A stretch of 64,000 nt of DNA from Avena insularis. Taxonomy: Eukaryota; Streptophyta; Magnoliopsida; Poales; Poaceae. Below, in pieces: positions 43,434 through 57,600 of this stretch. The notes under the pieces are model-generated. The model did not search any database. It saw only the letters and a list, made by a program, of their open reading frames with translations, and was not told the origin of the DNA. Each line of letters opens with the position of its first letter. Within the stretch, counting starts at the first letter, position 1. A program made the position numbers and the translations under genes. The DNA is taken from positions 156,836,149 through 156,900,148 of the forward strand of contig CM042697.1 of assembly GCA_023614405.1 (NCBI GenBank), read 5' to 3'.

Positions 43434-44086
43434 CTACACCTTCTTTGTCTCTTTTTTTGCTTGGAACGAAACACTTCCATGTGGGTTAGTCAACGGCGGC
43501 ATAGACAATTGTGTTGCCTTAGCCGGTGCCTCTACCTCCATGATTTGCTGCTTCTCCATAGAGCGCTTGTAGTTTCCCTCAACTGCGATAACTCCATTTG
43601 GACCCAGCAGTTTCATCTTTATATATGCTATATGGGCGGTGGCCATTCACTTTGACGATGTCGGCCTTCCGAGTAACGCATGATAAGAACTATCGATATC
43701 TACCACCTCGAACAGTACAACTTTTGTCCGGCAATTATCCCTGGTGCCAAATAGCACATCAACTAGACCTTTCCAATTGGTTCACATGACAATCCTGGCA
43801 TGAGGCCATGGAATGTGGTCTTAGTCGGCTCTAGCATGTTTAGGGTAATTTCTATCTTGTGCATCATGTCCTTGTACATGATATTGATGTTGCTACCATC
43901 ATCTATCGGTACCTTGGAGAACATGACATTGATATCCGGGCCCATGAATGTTGGTTCTAACACTAGGGCATACCCTCCTGGGGTTGGCATAACATTGGGG
44001 TGATCCTTTATGCTCCAAGTAATCTCCAGCTTAGACCAATCCATGTATTTAGGTATTGTTGGCATTGTGGCATTTACTTCCATCAT
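43434..44086 (-). pseudogene. pol: Protease region of D
   Basis: The active-site region reads VPIDDGSNINIMYKDMM (about 43850-43910), with the expected Asp, Gly and Ser. A broad open frame spans 44086-43763. A second frame (43646-43434) leads toward RT. The protease processes the polyprotein. Confidence 0.75.
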
Positions 44087-46699
44087 CTGTCGCTGCTGAC
44101 TTTTTTCTTCTCGTATCTCAGCTGTGCAAACACAAGTTGAGCATTCGCCCTAGTGAGTGGTAGTGGGGGAGGTGGAGGGAGATGATTTGCCGGCTCTACT
44201 TTGCCGGACCTTTGGAACTAGTGGCATTGCTGAGTCGTATTATTCAACGGCTTACTAGGAATAGGAGTGTGAAACTTGCACGGCTGATCTAGCATCATCT
44301 CCTAGGTGTATTTTTGCCTTTATTGCCAAGGCTTCTTTTGCTCATATGGATTTTTGCCATCATTCTTTGGCACCCATTGTTGGTGCTTTCCACTTGTCCT
44401 TTGACGCTGGCTACTGCCGGCATTTGGATGATCCTGACTTACTACAGCCACTTGAGTTGAGCCGTACCTATAATTTTGCCTTTCATCCCTCCTTTTCCCT
44501 CTGTACTCATTACGATCATGTCGCCTCAATGACGCGGTTCCATCATACGTGGGGGTATCTACGTTCCCGTCCGCCGAGATAAGTAGTGGCTACGTTGGGT
44601 CTCCCAGCGCATATGAGTCAGCGATTTTTATTGTCTCGGACAAACTTGCTGGCATATCTCTTTGCAGCCTTTGCCACAACACACTTCCATGTCCGCATCC
44701 TTGTGTGAACCATGCGATGGCTTGCGATTCGATTACCCTCTAACAAGAGTTGCGCATAGTGCACCACTTGGTAAGAAACTCTCTATATGTTGCATTCGTC
44801 CTTTGTTTGCATATGGCCAGCTGTTGTGGGCGATTCAGCCTCTTATAGGTGCTTTTGAAGTTACTGGTGAAAGCTTCCTCAAAATCAAACCAGGTGTTGA
44901 TACTCCCTAGTGGCAAGTTGTTTATCCACACTCTCGTTGGCCCTTCCAGCATTTGCAGAATGTACCTCACTGCCCATCTTAGGTTTCCCTGAGCAATGTT
45001 CATTGCAGTACCATAGTCAATGAGCCAATCCTCTAAATTTGTGTTGCCATCATGTTTTGGTGCCCCTTCGTAGCTGAAAGTTTGGCACTAGCGGTTCTCT
45101 CATGATCCTTGCTCCGAAATACGCTAGACCCGGCGGTCCTTGCACTTCAACAAGTTCTGCCATTTTGATCCTGTCGAGTTTCAATCTTGCATCATCTGCC
45201 TGGAGATTCCTGTTCCCCAGCCGAGATCCCAATGTGTTTTACAAATGATCCGGAATCTGATACCTGGCGTTTATGATTGCTGAGTATCCGTCGTTATACC
45301 TGTTGGCATTTGGATCTACTTATTCCTGCACCATTGGCCAGCGCTTTGTCACAGTATTTCGGTTTGCACCTGCTGCGGGTTTGGTGGCGGATTTCCTCCT
45401 CCTGCCGAATGATGGCTATGTCGAGGTTTCGGTGGGTAATTCTGGACGCCATTGTCATGCCATGTATTTCCTCGGCCGACAATCCCTTGGTTTACCTTTC
45501 CCTGGCCAGCATTTATCTTAGTGACATTTCCTTGACCAACATTGCCCTGAGCAACTGCTGGGTCGTATGTAACCAGTTGTTTGTTTCTGCCAAAGTCGCC
45601 ACTTCCTTCTCGCCTTTGTCTCGGCGGAGCATGTGGTGACAATGCTACATGGCCGACTGATCTTTCCAGCTTAGGTGCTGCCGAGTGAATCACTTGTGAT
45701 CTTCCCGGTGCACCCGGATTTTCCCTGTAGTAGGCTTCATTCAGCTCACCTGCTGCACGCACTAGCTCATTTACTCTTTCTTGTTGTTTTATTTTTGCCT
45801 CATCCGTCAGGTGAGGTAACTCGGCCATACCCGCTTCTGTAGCCTTGAGATTTGCTGCAGCAGTGTTGTACCTTGGCCTCATCGCAGTGTTGTGACTGCT
45901 TGATCGGGCAGATCTTGAGGTTGCATCTACTGCCAGCACTTTATTGAGTATCCTTCCTCTTTATCTCTGCATCATTGAGCAGGGTTTTATTTCTCTTGAC
46001 TCAGTTGGCCGAGTTATACTCATGAAGAGTGATTTCCAACTGTTGGTGGAGTCGTGTTGCATCTTTAGCTTTTTCTAGCACTTTCTTTCTTGTCTCCTCT
46101 AACTCGACATGTGCGTGAGCCAGGTCAGCTACTGGTGCTACTGACTCAGCCAACTTGCTTTTTTGCCTTATGAAGCTCTCTTGCCCTGCTACTTGTAGCT
46201 ATATTTCCAGGTCTCTCTAGTGGAAACTTAGTCGTTCTCGCTGCCTTAGGAGTTACATTCAGGTCATCCTCATCTGCTGGCCCATTCACCATAGGAACTA
46301 CTAGAGCACCTACGGGATGGCGTGAGGGAGATGGAGCTGTCATAATTACCTTGGCTAAGCCATTGTTAATTATGTCGGCCGCCTGGAGCATGGACAACTA
46401 GTGGATCTATCGCCAGGATGACTCGCTCAGGATAAGCGCGTTTGATGCGCAGCGTGACATAGACATGATGCTCGCTGAAGTTGATGAAACGACCACCCCT
46501 AGGGAGCGTCCTTGTGCCGAAGCAGGCATCATTTTCACTGACAAAGTTGAGCGCGCTGAACCTCTGGAAAAGGCAAGAAAGGACACACTCGTCCGATGAA
46601 GCAATGATGTTACCCGTCTGGATGAACACTCCAACAAGCACCGATGCTGGCCCCATGGTGGGTTCCAACTATCGTGGTGGTTGTCACGGAAGATGCCAT
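44087..46699 (-). pseudogene. gag: Gag of D
   Basis: An ATG lies in the LTR (46697-46699), 30 bases from its end. One extra base compared with the T1 LTR puts it out of frame with the leader frame that follows (46650-46366). A Gln/Asn/Gly-rich part (45939-45349), then a conserved PGLAYFGARIMREPL stretch (45232-45050) and the capsid domain (45003-44740, GPTRVWINNLP, WFDFEEAFTSNF) follow. The end is basic and Pro-rich. Several stops and shifts are present. No CCHC knuckle is seen. Confidence 0.8.
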
Positions 46700-47482
46700 G
46701 GGTAGGCTTAAGTTGGGGCCATATGGACGCAATAGGAATCCGGGGAGGGAGTGCGCGTAGTAGCCACACACACAAGGAATAAGGAAGAACCCAAGAACAA
46801 ATCTCACTTATTTCTTCTGTATCTTGGTTACAAGTGCTCCTTGAGCTGTTTTCCAAGAATCTAGTAGCTAGAGGAAGAAGAATAAGTGAACACCTTGTCT
46901 CTCTAGTTTCCCCTGTCCTCTAACCCTAGCTATGCCTTCCTTTATATAGGAGATGGGAGCAGCTAGGTTGCAATGTGGATCCTAGGGTTTACTATTCGGG
47001 CTTTGCCTTTACCCAGCTGGCTAGGTTATAGGGCCAGTCCTTGGCCCTGGACCCAGTCAGCAAAGCTTCCTCACCAATGTTCTTCTAGTATGTTGGCACT
47101 AGTTCTTTTGGCGTCACCTCTTGATTTATGCGTCGTTGGGTGCTTTAACCGTCACACGAAGCCTTTAGGCATCACCTGACGGCACTCTCCTCATCATTCT
47201 TATTTGACCCAGCTTTACCATGGTCCTGCTAGAGGTGTACACTCGAAGGAGCTTCTCTCCTTTCTTGACCCAACCTCACCTCTTAAGATTCGGCATGGGC
47301 ATACCTGCAAACATGGAACTCATATATTTCTTGTGCCGACATATATTTTATGTCGGCCAAGCATTGCCATTATGACTCAGCCATTATTTACTCGGCCTAT
47401 GTCGGCCAAAATCGGCTAAGGCCAATCCCTGTTAACCTTAACTTTCACCTCTTACGACCCTACCAGGGGTTATCCCCCGACA
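46670..47482 (-). repeat. 5' LTR of D (813 bp)
   Basis: On the minus strand it begins TGTCGGGGGATAACC at 47482. The TATA box (TATATAAA) is at 46941-46948. It ends ACCACGATA (CA changed to TA) at 46670. The primer-binding site TGGAACCCACCATGGGG follows at 46651-46667. Confidence 0.85.
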
Positions 47483-49138
47483 ATGATTTGAATACCTCAT
47501 CAAAATAAATATTCCAACTCCGAGATGCTTGCTTTAACCCATAAATGAATTTCTAAAGCTTGCATACCTTTTTAGATTTATCCGGATCAACAAAACCCTC
47601 AGGCTATATCATATACATGTCCTCGGTTAAATCTCCATTAAGGAAAGCCGTTTTGACATCCATCTACCATATCTCATTGTCGAAATAGGATGCTATAGCT
47701 AACATGATCATAATTGACTTAAGCATCACCATGGGTGAGAAAGTATCATTGTAGTTAACTCCTTGAACCTGTCGAAACCCCTTCACGACAAGACATGCTT
47801 TATAGACAGAAACATTTCCATCCATATCATGTTTTCTTCTTAAAGACCCATTTTCACTCGATGGGTCTTGCACCGTCTGGCAGATCAACCAAGTTCCAAA
47901 CTTGATTTTCATCCATGGACATTAACTCGGATCTCATGGCTCCAAGCCATGACTCAGAATCAGATCCCACCATCGCTTCCGAATAAGTTGTCGGCTCATC
48001 ACTGTCTAACAGTAACACATCACGAACACTTCACAATCTGGTACATCTTCATGGTTCGGGTGCAGTTGCTATCTTAGCTACCGCGAACAGCTCCACTTAT
48101 AAGGCATTTACATACATGCTACTAGCCGGTTCCTCTTGAATTTGTTCGAGCTGCACTGTTCTCCCATTGACTCCCCAAATGAGAAACTCTTTCTCAAGGA
48201 AGACACTGTTCTGAGCGACAAACACTTTTCCCTCTTCTCGGGTGTATAAGTAGTAACCCAAGGTTTTCCCTCGGATACCCCATGGAAATACACTTATCTG
48301 ACTTGGCCATGAGCTTGTTCAAATGAATTTGCTTGACAAAAGCTTCATAACCCCAAATCTTAAGAAAAGATAAAATTGGTTTCTTGCTAGTCCACATCTC
48401 ATGCGGTGTCTTCTTTACCGACTTTGATGCTACTATGTTTAGTATGAACTCTGCAGTTTACAAACAATAACCTCAAAATGATAAAGGCAAATCTGTATGA
48501 CTCATCATTGATCGTACCATGTCCAACAAGGTCCGATTATGCCTTTCCAAGAAACCATTCCTCTATGGTGTTCCCGGCGGAGTGAGTTCGGGAACTATTC
48601 CACAACTCTTCAGATGGCCATCAAACTAATGGCTCATGTACTCGCCTAATTGGTCTGACCGAAGAAAAATTATTTTCTTGCCAAGTTGATTTTGCACTTC
48701 ATTATGGAATTCTTTGAAATTTTCGAAGGCTTCCGATTTATGTTTCGTGAAGTAGATATATCCATACCTACTAAAAGCATCAGTGAAGGTAATGAAGTAC
48801 TCATAACCAACCCTGGCTGTCGTGCTCATTGGTCCACATACATCACAATGTACTAGTCCCAACAAGTCGGGCACCCTTTCACAAGTCTTTGCAGAAGTTG
48901 TCTTGGTCCTTTTGCCGAGTAGGAAAGATTCAGATGTCTCGAACGACTCCAAGTAGAACAAATTTAGGAGTCCATCATCATGGATCTTATTCATGAATTT
49001 CCAACTTATATGACCAAGCCGACAGTGCCAAAATTAAGTCATATTCATATCATTTTGTTTCAACCTTTTAACATTTATGTTATAAACCGACTCACCATCA
49101 AGATTCAAAATAAATAACCCATCCTAGATGGATGCAAA
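47483..49138 (-). pseudogene. pol: Copia (Ty1) polyprotein remnant I
   Basis: The right end is the pre-integrase region. Integrase follows (48994-48480) with HCDVCGP, FTDAFSRYGY, LRSDQLGEY and LERHNRTLLDMVRSM, so the D-D-E set is visible. The RT start (about 47960-47483) reads ARPIECKW-like, then KACLVVKGFRQVQGVNYNDTF and ends in YFDEVFKS, where D inserted. At least one CAG-like stop and several others interrupt it. H inserted at its right end (flank GCAAA). Confidence 0.85.
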
Positions 49139-51007
49139 TGTTGGAGATATGCCCAAGAGGCAATAATAAAGTGGTTATTATCATATCTACGTATTTATGA
49201 TAAATGTTTACATACCATGCTATAATTGTATTAACCGGAAACATTAATACTTGTGTGGTTTGTAAACATAGAGTCTCTAGTAAAGCCTCTTGTTAAACTA
49301 GCTTGTTGGTTAATATATGATCATGGTTTCCTGATCATGAACATTGAGATGTTATTAACAACAAGTTCATATCATTAGGAGAATGATGTGATGGGCATAC
49401 TCCTATAGTTAAGCGTACCATAAGATCAAGTCATTTAAATAGTTCACCTCCTATAAGCTTTCAAATACATAGTAACCTAAATCCTTCGACCATGAGATCA
49501 TGTTAATCACCATCACCGGATGTATGCTTTGATGACATCAAACACCACCTCATAAATGGGTGGTTATAAAGGTGGCATTAAGTGTTCGGAAATTATGTGT
49601 TGAGGCACATGGATCAAGAGTGGGATTATTTGTCCATCCATATGACGAATAGATATACTATGGGCCCTCTCGGTGGAATGTCATCCAATTGGCTTGCAAG
49701 CATGTGACTGGCGCACAAGGTATCACATATCACAGGAACGAGTAAAGAGTACTTATCGGTAACGAGGTTGAACTAGGTATGTAGAGATACCGACGTCAAA
49801 CCTTAGATAAGTAAAGTATCGCGAGACGAAGGGAAAGTGGTATCGTATATAAATGGTTCATTCGATCTCGAAGTAATCATAGAAATATGTGGGAGCCATA
49901 TGAATTTCCAGATTCCTCTATTGGTTATTGATCGGAGAAGAGTGTCGATCATGTCTTCATAATTCACGAACAATAGGGAGACACACTTAAGCATTCAATG
50001 TTGTTTAGTAGATATGGAATGTGAGTAAGAAGACCGAATGTTGTTCGGAGTCTCGGATGAGACCCGGGATATCATGAGGAGATCCAGAATGGTCTGAAGA
50101 ATAAGATTCATATAAGGAAAGTCCAATTCTGGTGTTCGGGAATGGTTTTGGTGTATTCATCAGAATGTTCTAGAAGGGTCTAGAAGGTCCACCGAACCGG
50201 AAGGGGAAGGGTACATGGATGTGTCATGACAAAGTGAAATGGTTGCATCATGTCCTAGGTCACTTGGCTAGAAACTTGGAAGAGAGAAATCAAACTCTAT
50301 TTTGAAGTCAAAAAGGTAGTTTGAAAAAGTCAAATCCCAACATGGTTTCCGAGTTAGGGAGGGTTTCTGAGTTAGGGAGGGTTTCCACCTGGGCTGGGAG
50401 CACCCTTGGACGCACCACACCTATATAAGGAGGGGTGGGGTGCATCCCAAGGTATCCCCCTTGCCCTAGGCACCAAGACCCAATCCCTAGGCCGCCGCTG
50501 CCCCCCCTAAGCCATCGGCGCCCTAGATCCCCTCTAAACCGCCGCTCTCGTCTAGCCTAAACCCTAGCCTCCGGCTGCCCTCTTCCCTCGGCATATAAAA
50601 CCTTGATCTTAGAGGTCCTCTTCTACTCCACCATACATGCTCCGTCTTAGGGGAAGCCCTGCGGGATATCCCCTCTACTTCCAACACCACGCCGTCGTGC
50701 TGCCGAAGTCGCGAGGAGAGAGCTACAACCTTCGCTGCCTGCTGGAACAAGGGAGAGGAAGGTCTTCATCGAGTATTGTACATGTGACAGACTGCGAGAG
50801 TGCTGCCGGAACACAGAACCAGAAGGATCGTCTATGCGATCTTGAGATCGGCAAGTGAACGACTACAGCACCCACGAGAATCTGCTCTTGTTAACCGCTT
50901 TGGATCTTCGAGGGTTAGTACTCTATCGACTCATTCCTACATAGATCTTGGCTTGTGTGTATTCATGCGATAGATTTTTTTTGTTTTCCATGCTATGAAC
51001 CCCTACA
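49139..51007 (+). repeat. 5' LTR of copia element H (1869 bp)
   Basis: It starts TGTTGGAGATATG and ends CCCCTACA. A TATA box (TATATAA) is at 50422-50428. The small open frames inside have no known relatives. Confidence 0.85.
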
Positions 51008-51008
51008 G

Positions 51009-51024
51009 TGGTATCAGAGCCATG
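51009..51024 (+). promoter_or_regulatory. Primer-binding site of H
   Basis: TGGTATCAGAGCCATG is complementary to the 3' end of plant initiator tRNA-Met, the usual copia primer. Confidence 0.9.
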
Positions 51025-51040
51025 TCTATATGTAGATCTG

Positions 51041-52442
51041 TGATGACCCACAATTATAGGGGATCGCAACAGTCTTCACGGGTAGTATTACCCAATTTAT
51101 TGATTCGACACAAGGGGAGCCAAAAATACTTGCAAGCCTTAACAACTGAGTTGTTAGTTCAGATGCACCTAGAAATAGTTCTTGCTCACAGAAGTTTATC
51201 AGTAGCAACAGTTTGTAGTGGCAATAGTTTGTAGTAGCAACAGCAAAGCAACAACAACAGTGAAACATGAGCAATAGTAATAGTAACGATAACAGTGGGA
51301 TTCGAGTGCGGTAGGCATAGGGATGGATGGACGGGCGTTGCATGGACGAGTCTAAACATGTAACTTCAAGATCTAGGGCATTGTAGATAAATAATAACAA
51401 GCATCCAAGTAATAAACAATCATAGGCATGTGCTCCAAATATAGTCATACGTGCTCGGAATGAGAACTTGCACAACATCTTCTGTCCAGCCAGCCCGTGG
51501 CAGCGAGGCCTCTAGGGAACTAATGGCAATTAAGGTGCTCCTTTTAATGGAGCACCGGAGGAAAGCATTAACACTCCATGAACACATGTGATCCTCACAC
51601 CACAGCCATCCCCTCTGGTTGTCCCAATTATTGTCACTTTGGGGCCATTGGATCCGGACAATGATATGTGTACACAACTTGCAGATAAGATCACAAACAA
51701 TACTATCATAGTGATTCAATAATAAGTTTAGATCTGAGATCATGGCACTCGGGCCCTAGTGACAAGCATTAAGCACAACAAGTTGCAACAAAGTCAAATA
51801 GCACTAATAGAGATATTAGGCACTATGCCCTAATAGATCTTATTCGATTACATGATAGAACTCATCCAATCCCTACCATCCCCAAGCCTATAGCGGGGGA
51901 TTACTCACTCATGGATGAGGGAAACATCTGTGGTTGATGGAGATGCGTTGGTGATGACGATGGCGATGATACTCTCCAAATTCCTAGTCCTGGCAGGGTG
52001 CTAGAATGGAGTTTCTGGATCCGAATCTTGGTTTCTGGTGGCGGCGGTGGAGCGGAACTCTTTCTGGAAAACTATCAAACCCCCCTCGGCTTTTCGGTCG
52101 AAAGGCAACTTATAGGCGTAGAGGGAGGCCGAGGGGGTGCCTGGGGTGGCTACACCCCCTCCAGGCCCGGCAAGTGGTGAGCCCGCGCCTGGGGTGGGTG
52201 TGGGCCCCTGAGGCCTCCTCTCCGTCTCGTATTCTGGCTCCATGGATCTTCTGGTGAAATATAATTTTTGGCATATTTTCCGAGATTTTTCCTGATAGTT
52301 CATTTTCTGCACAAAAACAAGACACCTAGGTAATTCTGCTGAAAACAGCGTTAGTCCGTGTTAGTTGTATCCAAATCACACAAGTTTAGATAAGAAACAA
52401 TAGCAAAGTGTTCGAGAAAGTATATACATTTTGCACGTATCA
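51041..52442 (-). repeat. 3' LTR of G (1402 bp)
   Basis: On the minus strand it begins TGATACGTGCAAAATG at 52442 and ends GTGGGTCATCA at 51041. A TATA-like TATAAG lies at 52109-52114. The polypurine tract AAGCTTGGGGGAGT is adjacent at 52443-52456. Confidence 0.7.
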
Positions 52443-52456
52443 ACTCCCCCAAGCTT

Positions 52457-54689
52457 ATCTTATTGCTTGTCCTCAAGCAATTCAGTTGAAAACTGAGTGC
52501 GATAAAATAACTTTCACGAACACTTTGCTTCCTATGATATAAATATTCTCAGCACAGGAGTAGATGCTTAGACAATTCATAATAAAGAGTATGCAGATAA
52601 GTCTACTCAATAGTCATTGCAAGCTATGAAGAGAAACCAACTCAATAATAATAAGTAGCATGAAACATAAACATAAGCAACATTGCAATGCTCATAATAA
52701 GGTATGATAGAGTGGTATCTCGCTTGCCTTTGTTTGAAGAGCACAATATAAATGCAAAGGCACCCCTGAAGTTCACATGAATACTAGAAGTAAAGATATC
52801 AGAGATACAAGCATCAAAGTCATGACATAATTAACCAAGTTTTGGAACAAACACAAGAATGACAACTATGCTCTCAAGAAGGTGCTCATAGAATAAGTGG
52901 TTACTCAACAAAATTGTGAAAATGTTTTTGAAAGGTTTGAAAGGCTTCCCAATGCTGAAAGGAAGGTACTCATTAGCTTTGAGCTCTCATTGACACTATC
53001 ATAGGCATCTTCATGTGGTTAAGGTGAAAGTGAGGTCCACTTTGAATCATATGCTTGACAGACCATAGACTGGAAATACCAAGTCCCTTGAGTACAAGGG
53101 ACACTCCGCATGCTACTCACCTTTGGTCACCTGAAAGTTCTTTTCATTGTAAATACATGCATATCATCGAGAACCAGCAACAGGGTACCCCTTGCACATG
53201 GTATAGGAGCTTTCCCATAACCAAAATGACAAGGCAAGCAGACAATGAGCATCTCAGCAATCTTTTTATTTACCATATGCATAGATTTTTATTGAGAATG
53301 CTCATTATGGTGATGCTGCAAGTTTCCACCATGATTAGGCATGGATTAGGCTAGCGGCCCAGGCGTTTCTCTAACACAATGTATAAACTCCATGAACTCA
53401 CAAGCTCCCCTTTTATTTCACATCGTCGACATCCGCAAACAAAAGAGAAAGGAATCAATTGGATGGGATATCCAAAAAAAGGTGTTGAAAACGTTCCCAG
53501 TGATAGCACGGTTCTGCTAACTCCTATCATATAATAAGAAAGCATATAACTTTCATGGACTAGTCACAATGGTTCAAGATTATTTAGCGCAAGGAATAAA
53601 GTGTGCCATCAAGTTCGTGAGAGCTTTACTAACTAACTTTATCAAAACACTAAAACATTTTATTTTGGAAGAAAACACGGCATATAATATGCGCTGAAGT
53701 AGCAAATGATGCTAATAGGTAGGTATGGTGGACACATCTGGCAATATTGGTTTTTTCGGGAGTTGGAAGCATAGGCAGAGCACATACTCAGTGCAAGTGA
53801 AGGCTAGCAATAGAGAGGGAGCGACAAACGAGAGAGCAATAGCTGTCAAAATCATGCTTGCGACAAAACATGACTAATTATGGCATGAAAGTGATACAAG
53901 AACTCTAAGGCAAAATAAATCATCGAGGTTACTGACTATTGATTAGTCATATGCATGCGTGCATGCGCCAAGTCGATTCATATGAATATTCAGAGGAGGA
54001 TACCACAATGTCATACCAAAGTATGAATAAAACAATGCAAGCAAACATTCATATGACATGCTACAAACTATTAACAAGCTGGAGCTAATCATAGACAAGC
54101 AAGAACTACTAAGCATCCATAACGACATACACATTACACAAACAGGCTAAGCATGCTCACAATGATTAGTATATGTACAAAAATGAAACAAATAGAGTTC
54201 GTTACCACCCTCTTACCACACCTCGAGTTGTCTTAATCTTCATTATTGCCCTTCACTTGTGTGACTTGAATATTAATATGAAACCAAAATCCACTGAGGA
54301 CGACTGAACCCTGCAATGAACTCACAAAATCAAAGAAGAACAACAAATATTTTTGGTGTTTTCGATTTTTTTAAAGAAAACAAACAAAGCAAAACCAAAC
54401 AAAGAAAAAGGCAACCCAAACAAGAAGCAAACAAAGCAAAAAAAAATTGAATTTTTTTCTTTAAAGGCAAACCAAAGCAAAGAAACAAATAAAGAGAAAC
54501 ATCAAAAATATTTTTGGTATTTTTGGGTTTTTGAGAAAGAAGCAACAAGAACCAAAAAGAAAGCGAAACAATGGATATACAAAGAACCTACAGAACATGA
54601 TATATATATGAGTGTGATGTCGGTATACCTCCCCCCGAGCTTAGGATTTTGGCCTAAGTGGGGCTCAATAGCGCGGGTAGTAAACCCAT
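52457..54689. other. Non-coding internal region of G
   Basis: No supported gene. The sequence is AT-rich. At 54365-54560 an A/C/G-rich stretch repeats AAACAAAGCAAA-like words. Athila elements commonly have long non-coding 3' regions. Confidence 0.5.
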
Positions 54690-57600
54690 TGTAGAGGTCC
54701 CAACCTTTAATAAGGTAAAGATCCCTGTGTTTACAATGCTAGACCCTGGATCAATAGCTAGCATCCACAATTAAGATGTAATATCAAGAAACAAAGGTCA
54801 TAATACAACTTTATAACCAGGAAAAAAATAATTCATTACATCTTACATAGCTCATTTGGCAATCTCATTACAATGCAGTAGAAATAACTATAGCATGGGG
54901 TCCTTCATCTTCAAAGTGCCATAGGCAAACATGTTGGTTGTAGACTTGTAATCCTAATGAACACACTTCACTAACATCAAACAAACCTACAACATAATAA
55001 GTTACAGCCACAAGGGTGAATACATTTTAATTGTATTGACAAGTGATACTATGGTAGTATAGTGGAGTCTATCATCTATATGCATTTGGCTAAGTGGAGC
55101 TTAGGCTTGCTTTGCTCAAAATAGTTTTTCCTTATCATTTGAAAACACTAAGTTTTTGCTTGTCAAAATCACCCAAGGCATCTCCCAATAGAAATTGGTG
55201 ATCCTTCAACCCTTGTTCAACCACAAGTTTAACTTAGAAAATTGGGACGAGGAGATTCTTGATAGCTTCCATGTCTTGATGCTCAAATTGTCCTTTACCA
55301 GGGACATGGCTAAGTACTTAGATTTTACACTCTGTAGAGGTGGTGCACTTTCCCCACAAGACTTGGTTTCACCAAGACAAGATCTTTCAGAAGCCTTCCC
55401 TTAGACTAGAATGGACGCGTTCCAACCTATCATACCCTACCACCAACTGTCCATTTGGCTAAGTTATTGCGACCTATATGATCCAGGCACATCCCATAAT
55501 GCCAAGTGGTTGCACTTGAAGCTTCTCAACATTTGACATCTCAAATCTCTTTGTTCCTGGGTGGCCATCCACAAGTGAGATACACAAGGTAAACCATAGA
55601 AATGGGCCTTGTGTAACCACTCAATACAAACCATTCCTTCCATTCCACCCAGGTGATTCATTCACTTAGTTGTTTTATTAAACAAAACACAAGTCCTTGA
55701 CTTAGAAATATTCCATAGTATGAATATATTCCACCCCTGTTTTCTACTAGCTAAGCTAAGCATGATAGTAGTAGGAATCTTAATTAGAAAAATTCTACTA
55801 AGGTTTCATCTACTAGGATTTCCCATCGCATAGTTTACACTTAGCAAAAATTCCATGCAAGTCCTACTTAGAAATATCACTAGTGCATAGTGAAAATAAT
55901 GGGACAAAGTATGAAGCACCACTTGCGTTTTTGGTAGAGAATTATAAGTTCACTCCTTGATCTTGAAATGATCACAAGCAAGGCACAAATTTCAATCTAC
56001 CATTCAAGCAAGTGTCACATAAAATAATAGAAACAAAGTAATGCATGCAAGCATGCTAAAGAATGTTTTATTTGGAAAAGTGATTTCTAGTAGCTTATAA
56101 ACATTATAAAACACCTATTTGTCATTTTATAAAAGTGGCAAAACCATTTGCAAAAGATTTTATCTATAAACCCTTTTTAAACCAAAGCATTATTTTATGT
56201 GGTTAAAAATGCCTTTAGCAAAGCAATAATATTTATAGGGTTCCCCAAATACATTTTTAATTCTAAAACTTGGTGTTTGGGGTCAGAGAGTTTAATCCAA
56301 ATCATTTCCCAAAGATTTTTCTCCAAAAGTATGTTTTTAACATATAAACAACATTTTTATTTGACTAGAAATGCTTTAATTCAAAGATTTATTATCTTGC
56401 TTCACAAAATATGTTTTTGAATCCACAAGTTGTTTTTGAATCCAAAGTGCATGGTTGGAAAGTACGTGTCTTGCTTATTCCATTGAAATAAAATTTGCAA
56501 AATTTGGATGTGTGTATCAAAAGTTATAGATTTTACAAAATTGAACATCTAATAGATCAATTCTGTTTTTATAACAATAGACAGGGCCACGTGGAATGTT
56601 TTGATTGGTTGAAAACGATTTGCGTGGATCAAGAGATGCAGGCCGTCTGATATAATGTGGATCGTGCGGTGCAGAGACAGTCATACCTCTTCGATAAGTG
56701 ATTCTTTCCTAGCCAATGGATCTGCATCTAACGGCTCTGAGCCTCTGGTCATGGATTGGCGGCGCTAGCAACGGTGAGCGGCGGCGACGCGCTCGGGAAG
56801 GAGCGTTCCGGCGAAGCTATGGTGCGAGGGAGAGGGAGAAGGATCTTACTAGACTCTCCATGAAGCGCTGATTCTCGAGGTGGTGTTTGTCGATGGAGGG
56901 GCGCACGGTGGCGACGTTAATCGCTCGCTGGAGAAGAGACCGACGGCGGCTGCCTACTGTCGAAGACGGAGGCGACGCTACGGTGTGGGCTAGGACACGA
57001 AAATGGAGGCGTTAGTTGCATAATAGGTCACTGGTCACAGGCGTATCATCGGAAGGAAGAGGGGCGGTCAGAACGTTACCAGGGGAGTCGCTGGAGAAGA
57101 GACAGACGGCGGTGGCGCTCGGGTGATTCCCTTGCTGAAGCTCTAGTGTTCACGCGGCCAAGAGAGCGACACCGGAAGATGCACAGGATTCAGTGGAACA
57201 TGCTCGTGTGGCCGAGGGGGCGAGGTGCGGCCTGGGTTTGTCAGAATCTTTGCCGGAGGGCGTCGGAGGCAGTGGCGATGTGTGGACAAATTCGAGCAGC
57301 GTAGGGGCAGTGGGGAGGCGATGTCTGGGGGAAATGAAAGAGGAGGAGCAGGCATTTAATACAGCATGGTCACGGCGAGGAATAATCGCGCATTAAGGTG
57401 GATTGATCGCGAGTAATCGGTGGCAGAAACGGCCAGAGGTCATGGTCTTCGCGTGGGTGGAGACGATGGACTGGCAGGTGGGGCTCAGCAGTCAGCGAGA
57501 GAGAGGGGGGAGGTGGGGCCTACTGTCAGTGACTACATGGGTTCTTTGTCGGGTGCGAAACTTTTTCTCGCGAGGAGAGAGGGAAGTGGGCTAGCTGGGC

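Larger units (their letters stand above)
39960..47482 (-). mobile_element. Tat element D, main part (5' LTR, gag, pol)
   Basis: Reading leftward: LTR, primer-binding site, gag, protease, RT, RNase H, integrase, then E inserted close to the end of integrase. Pol closely resembles T1 pol. D itself sits inside copia remnant I; the flank is ATGAT at 47483-47487. Confidence 0.9.
49139..51040 (+). mobile_element. BARE1/Angela-like copia element H, 5' end
   Basis: A complete LTR and primer-binding site are followed by 16 bases of leader before Athila element G. The LTR start (TGTTGGAGATATGCCCAAGA) is characteristic of the BARE1/Angela/WIS group of Triticeae and relatives. Confidence 0.85.
51041..54689 (-). 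mobile_element. Athila-like element G, 3' end
   Basis: The 3' LTR (51041-52442) and part of the non-coding internal region are present. The remainder lies beyond J. G sits just behind the primer-binding site of H (left flank ATCTG). Confidence 0.65.

Noticed and set aside
51009..51024. tRNA gene fragment
   Set aside because: It is a primer-binding site directly after an LTR.
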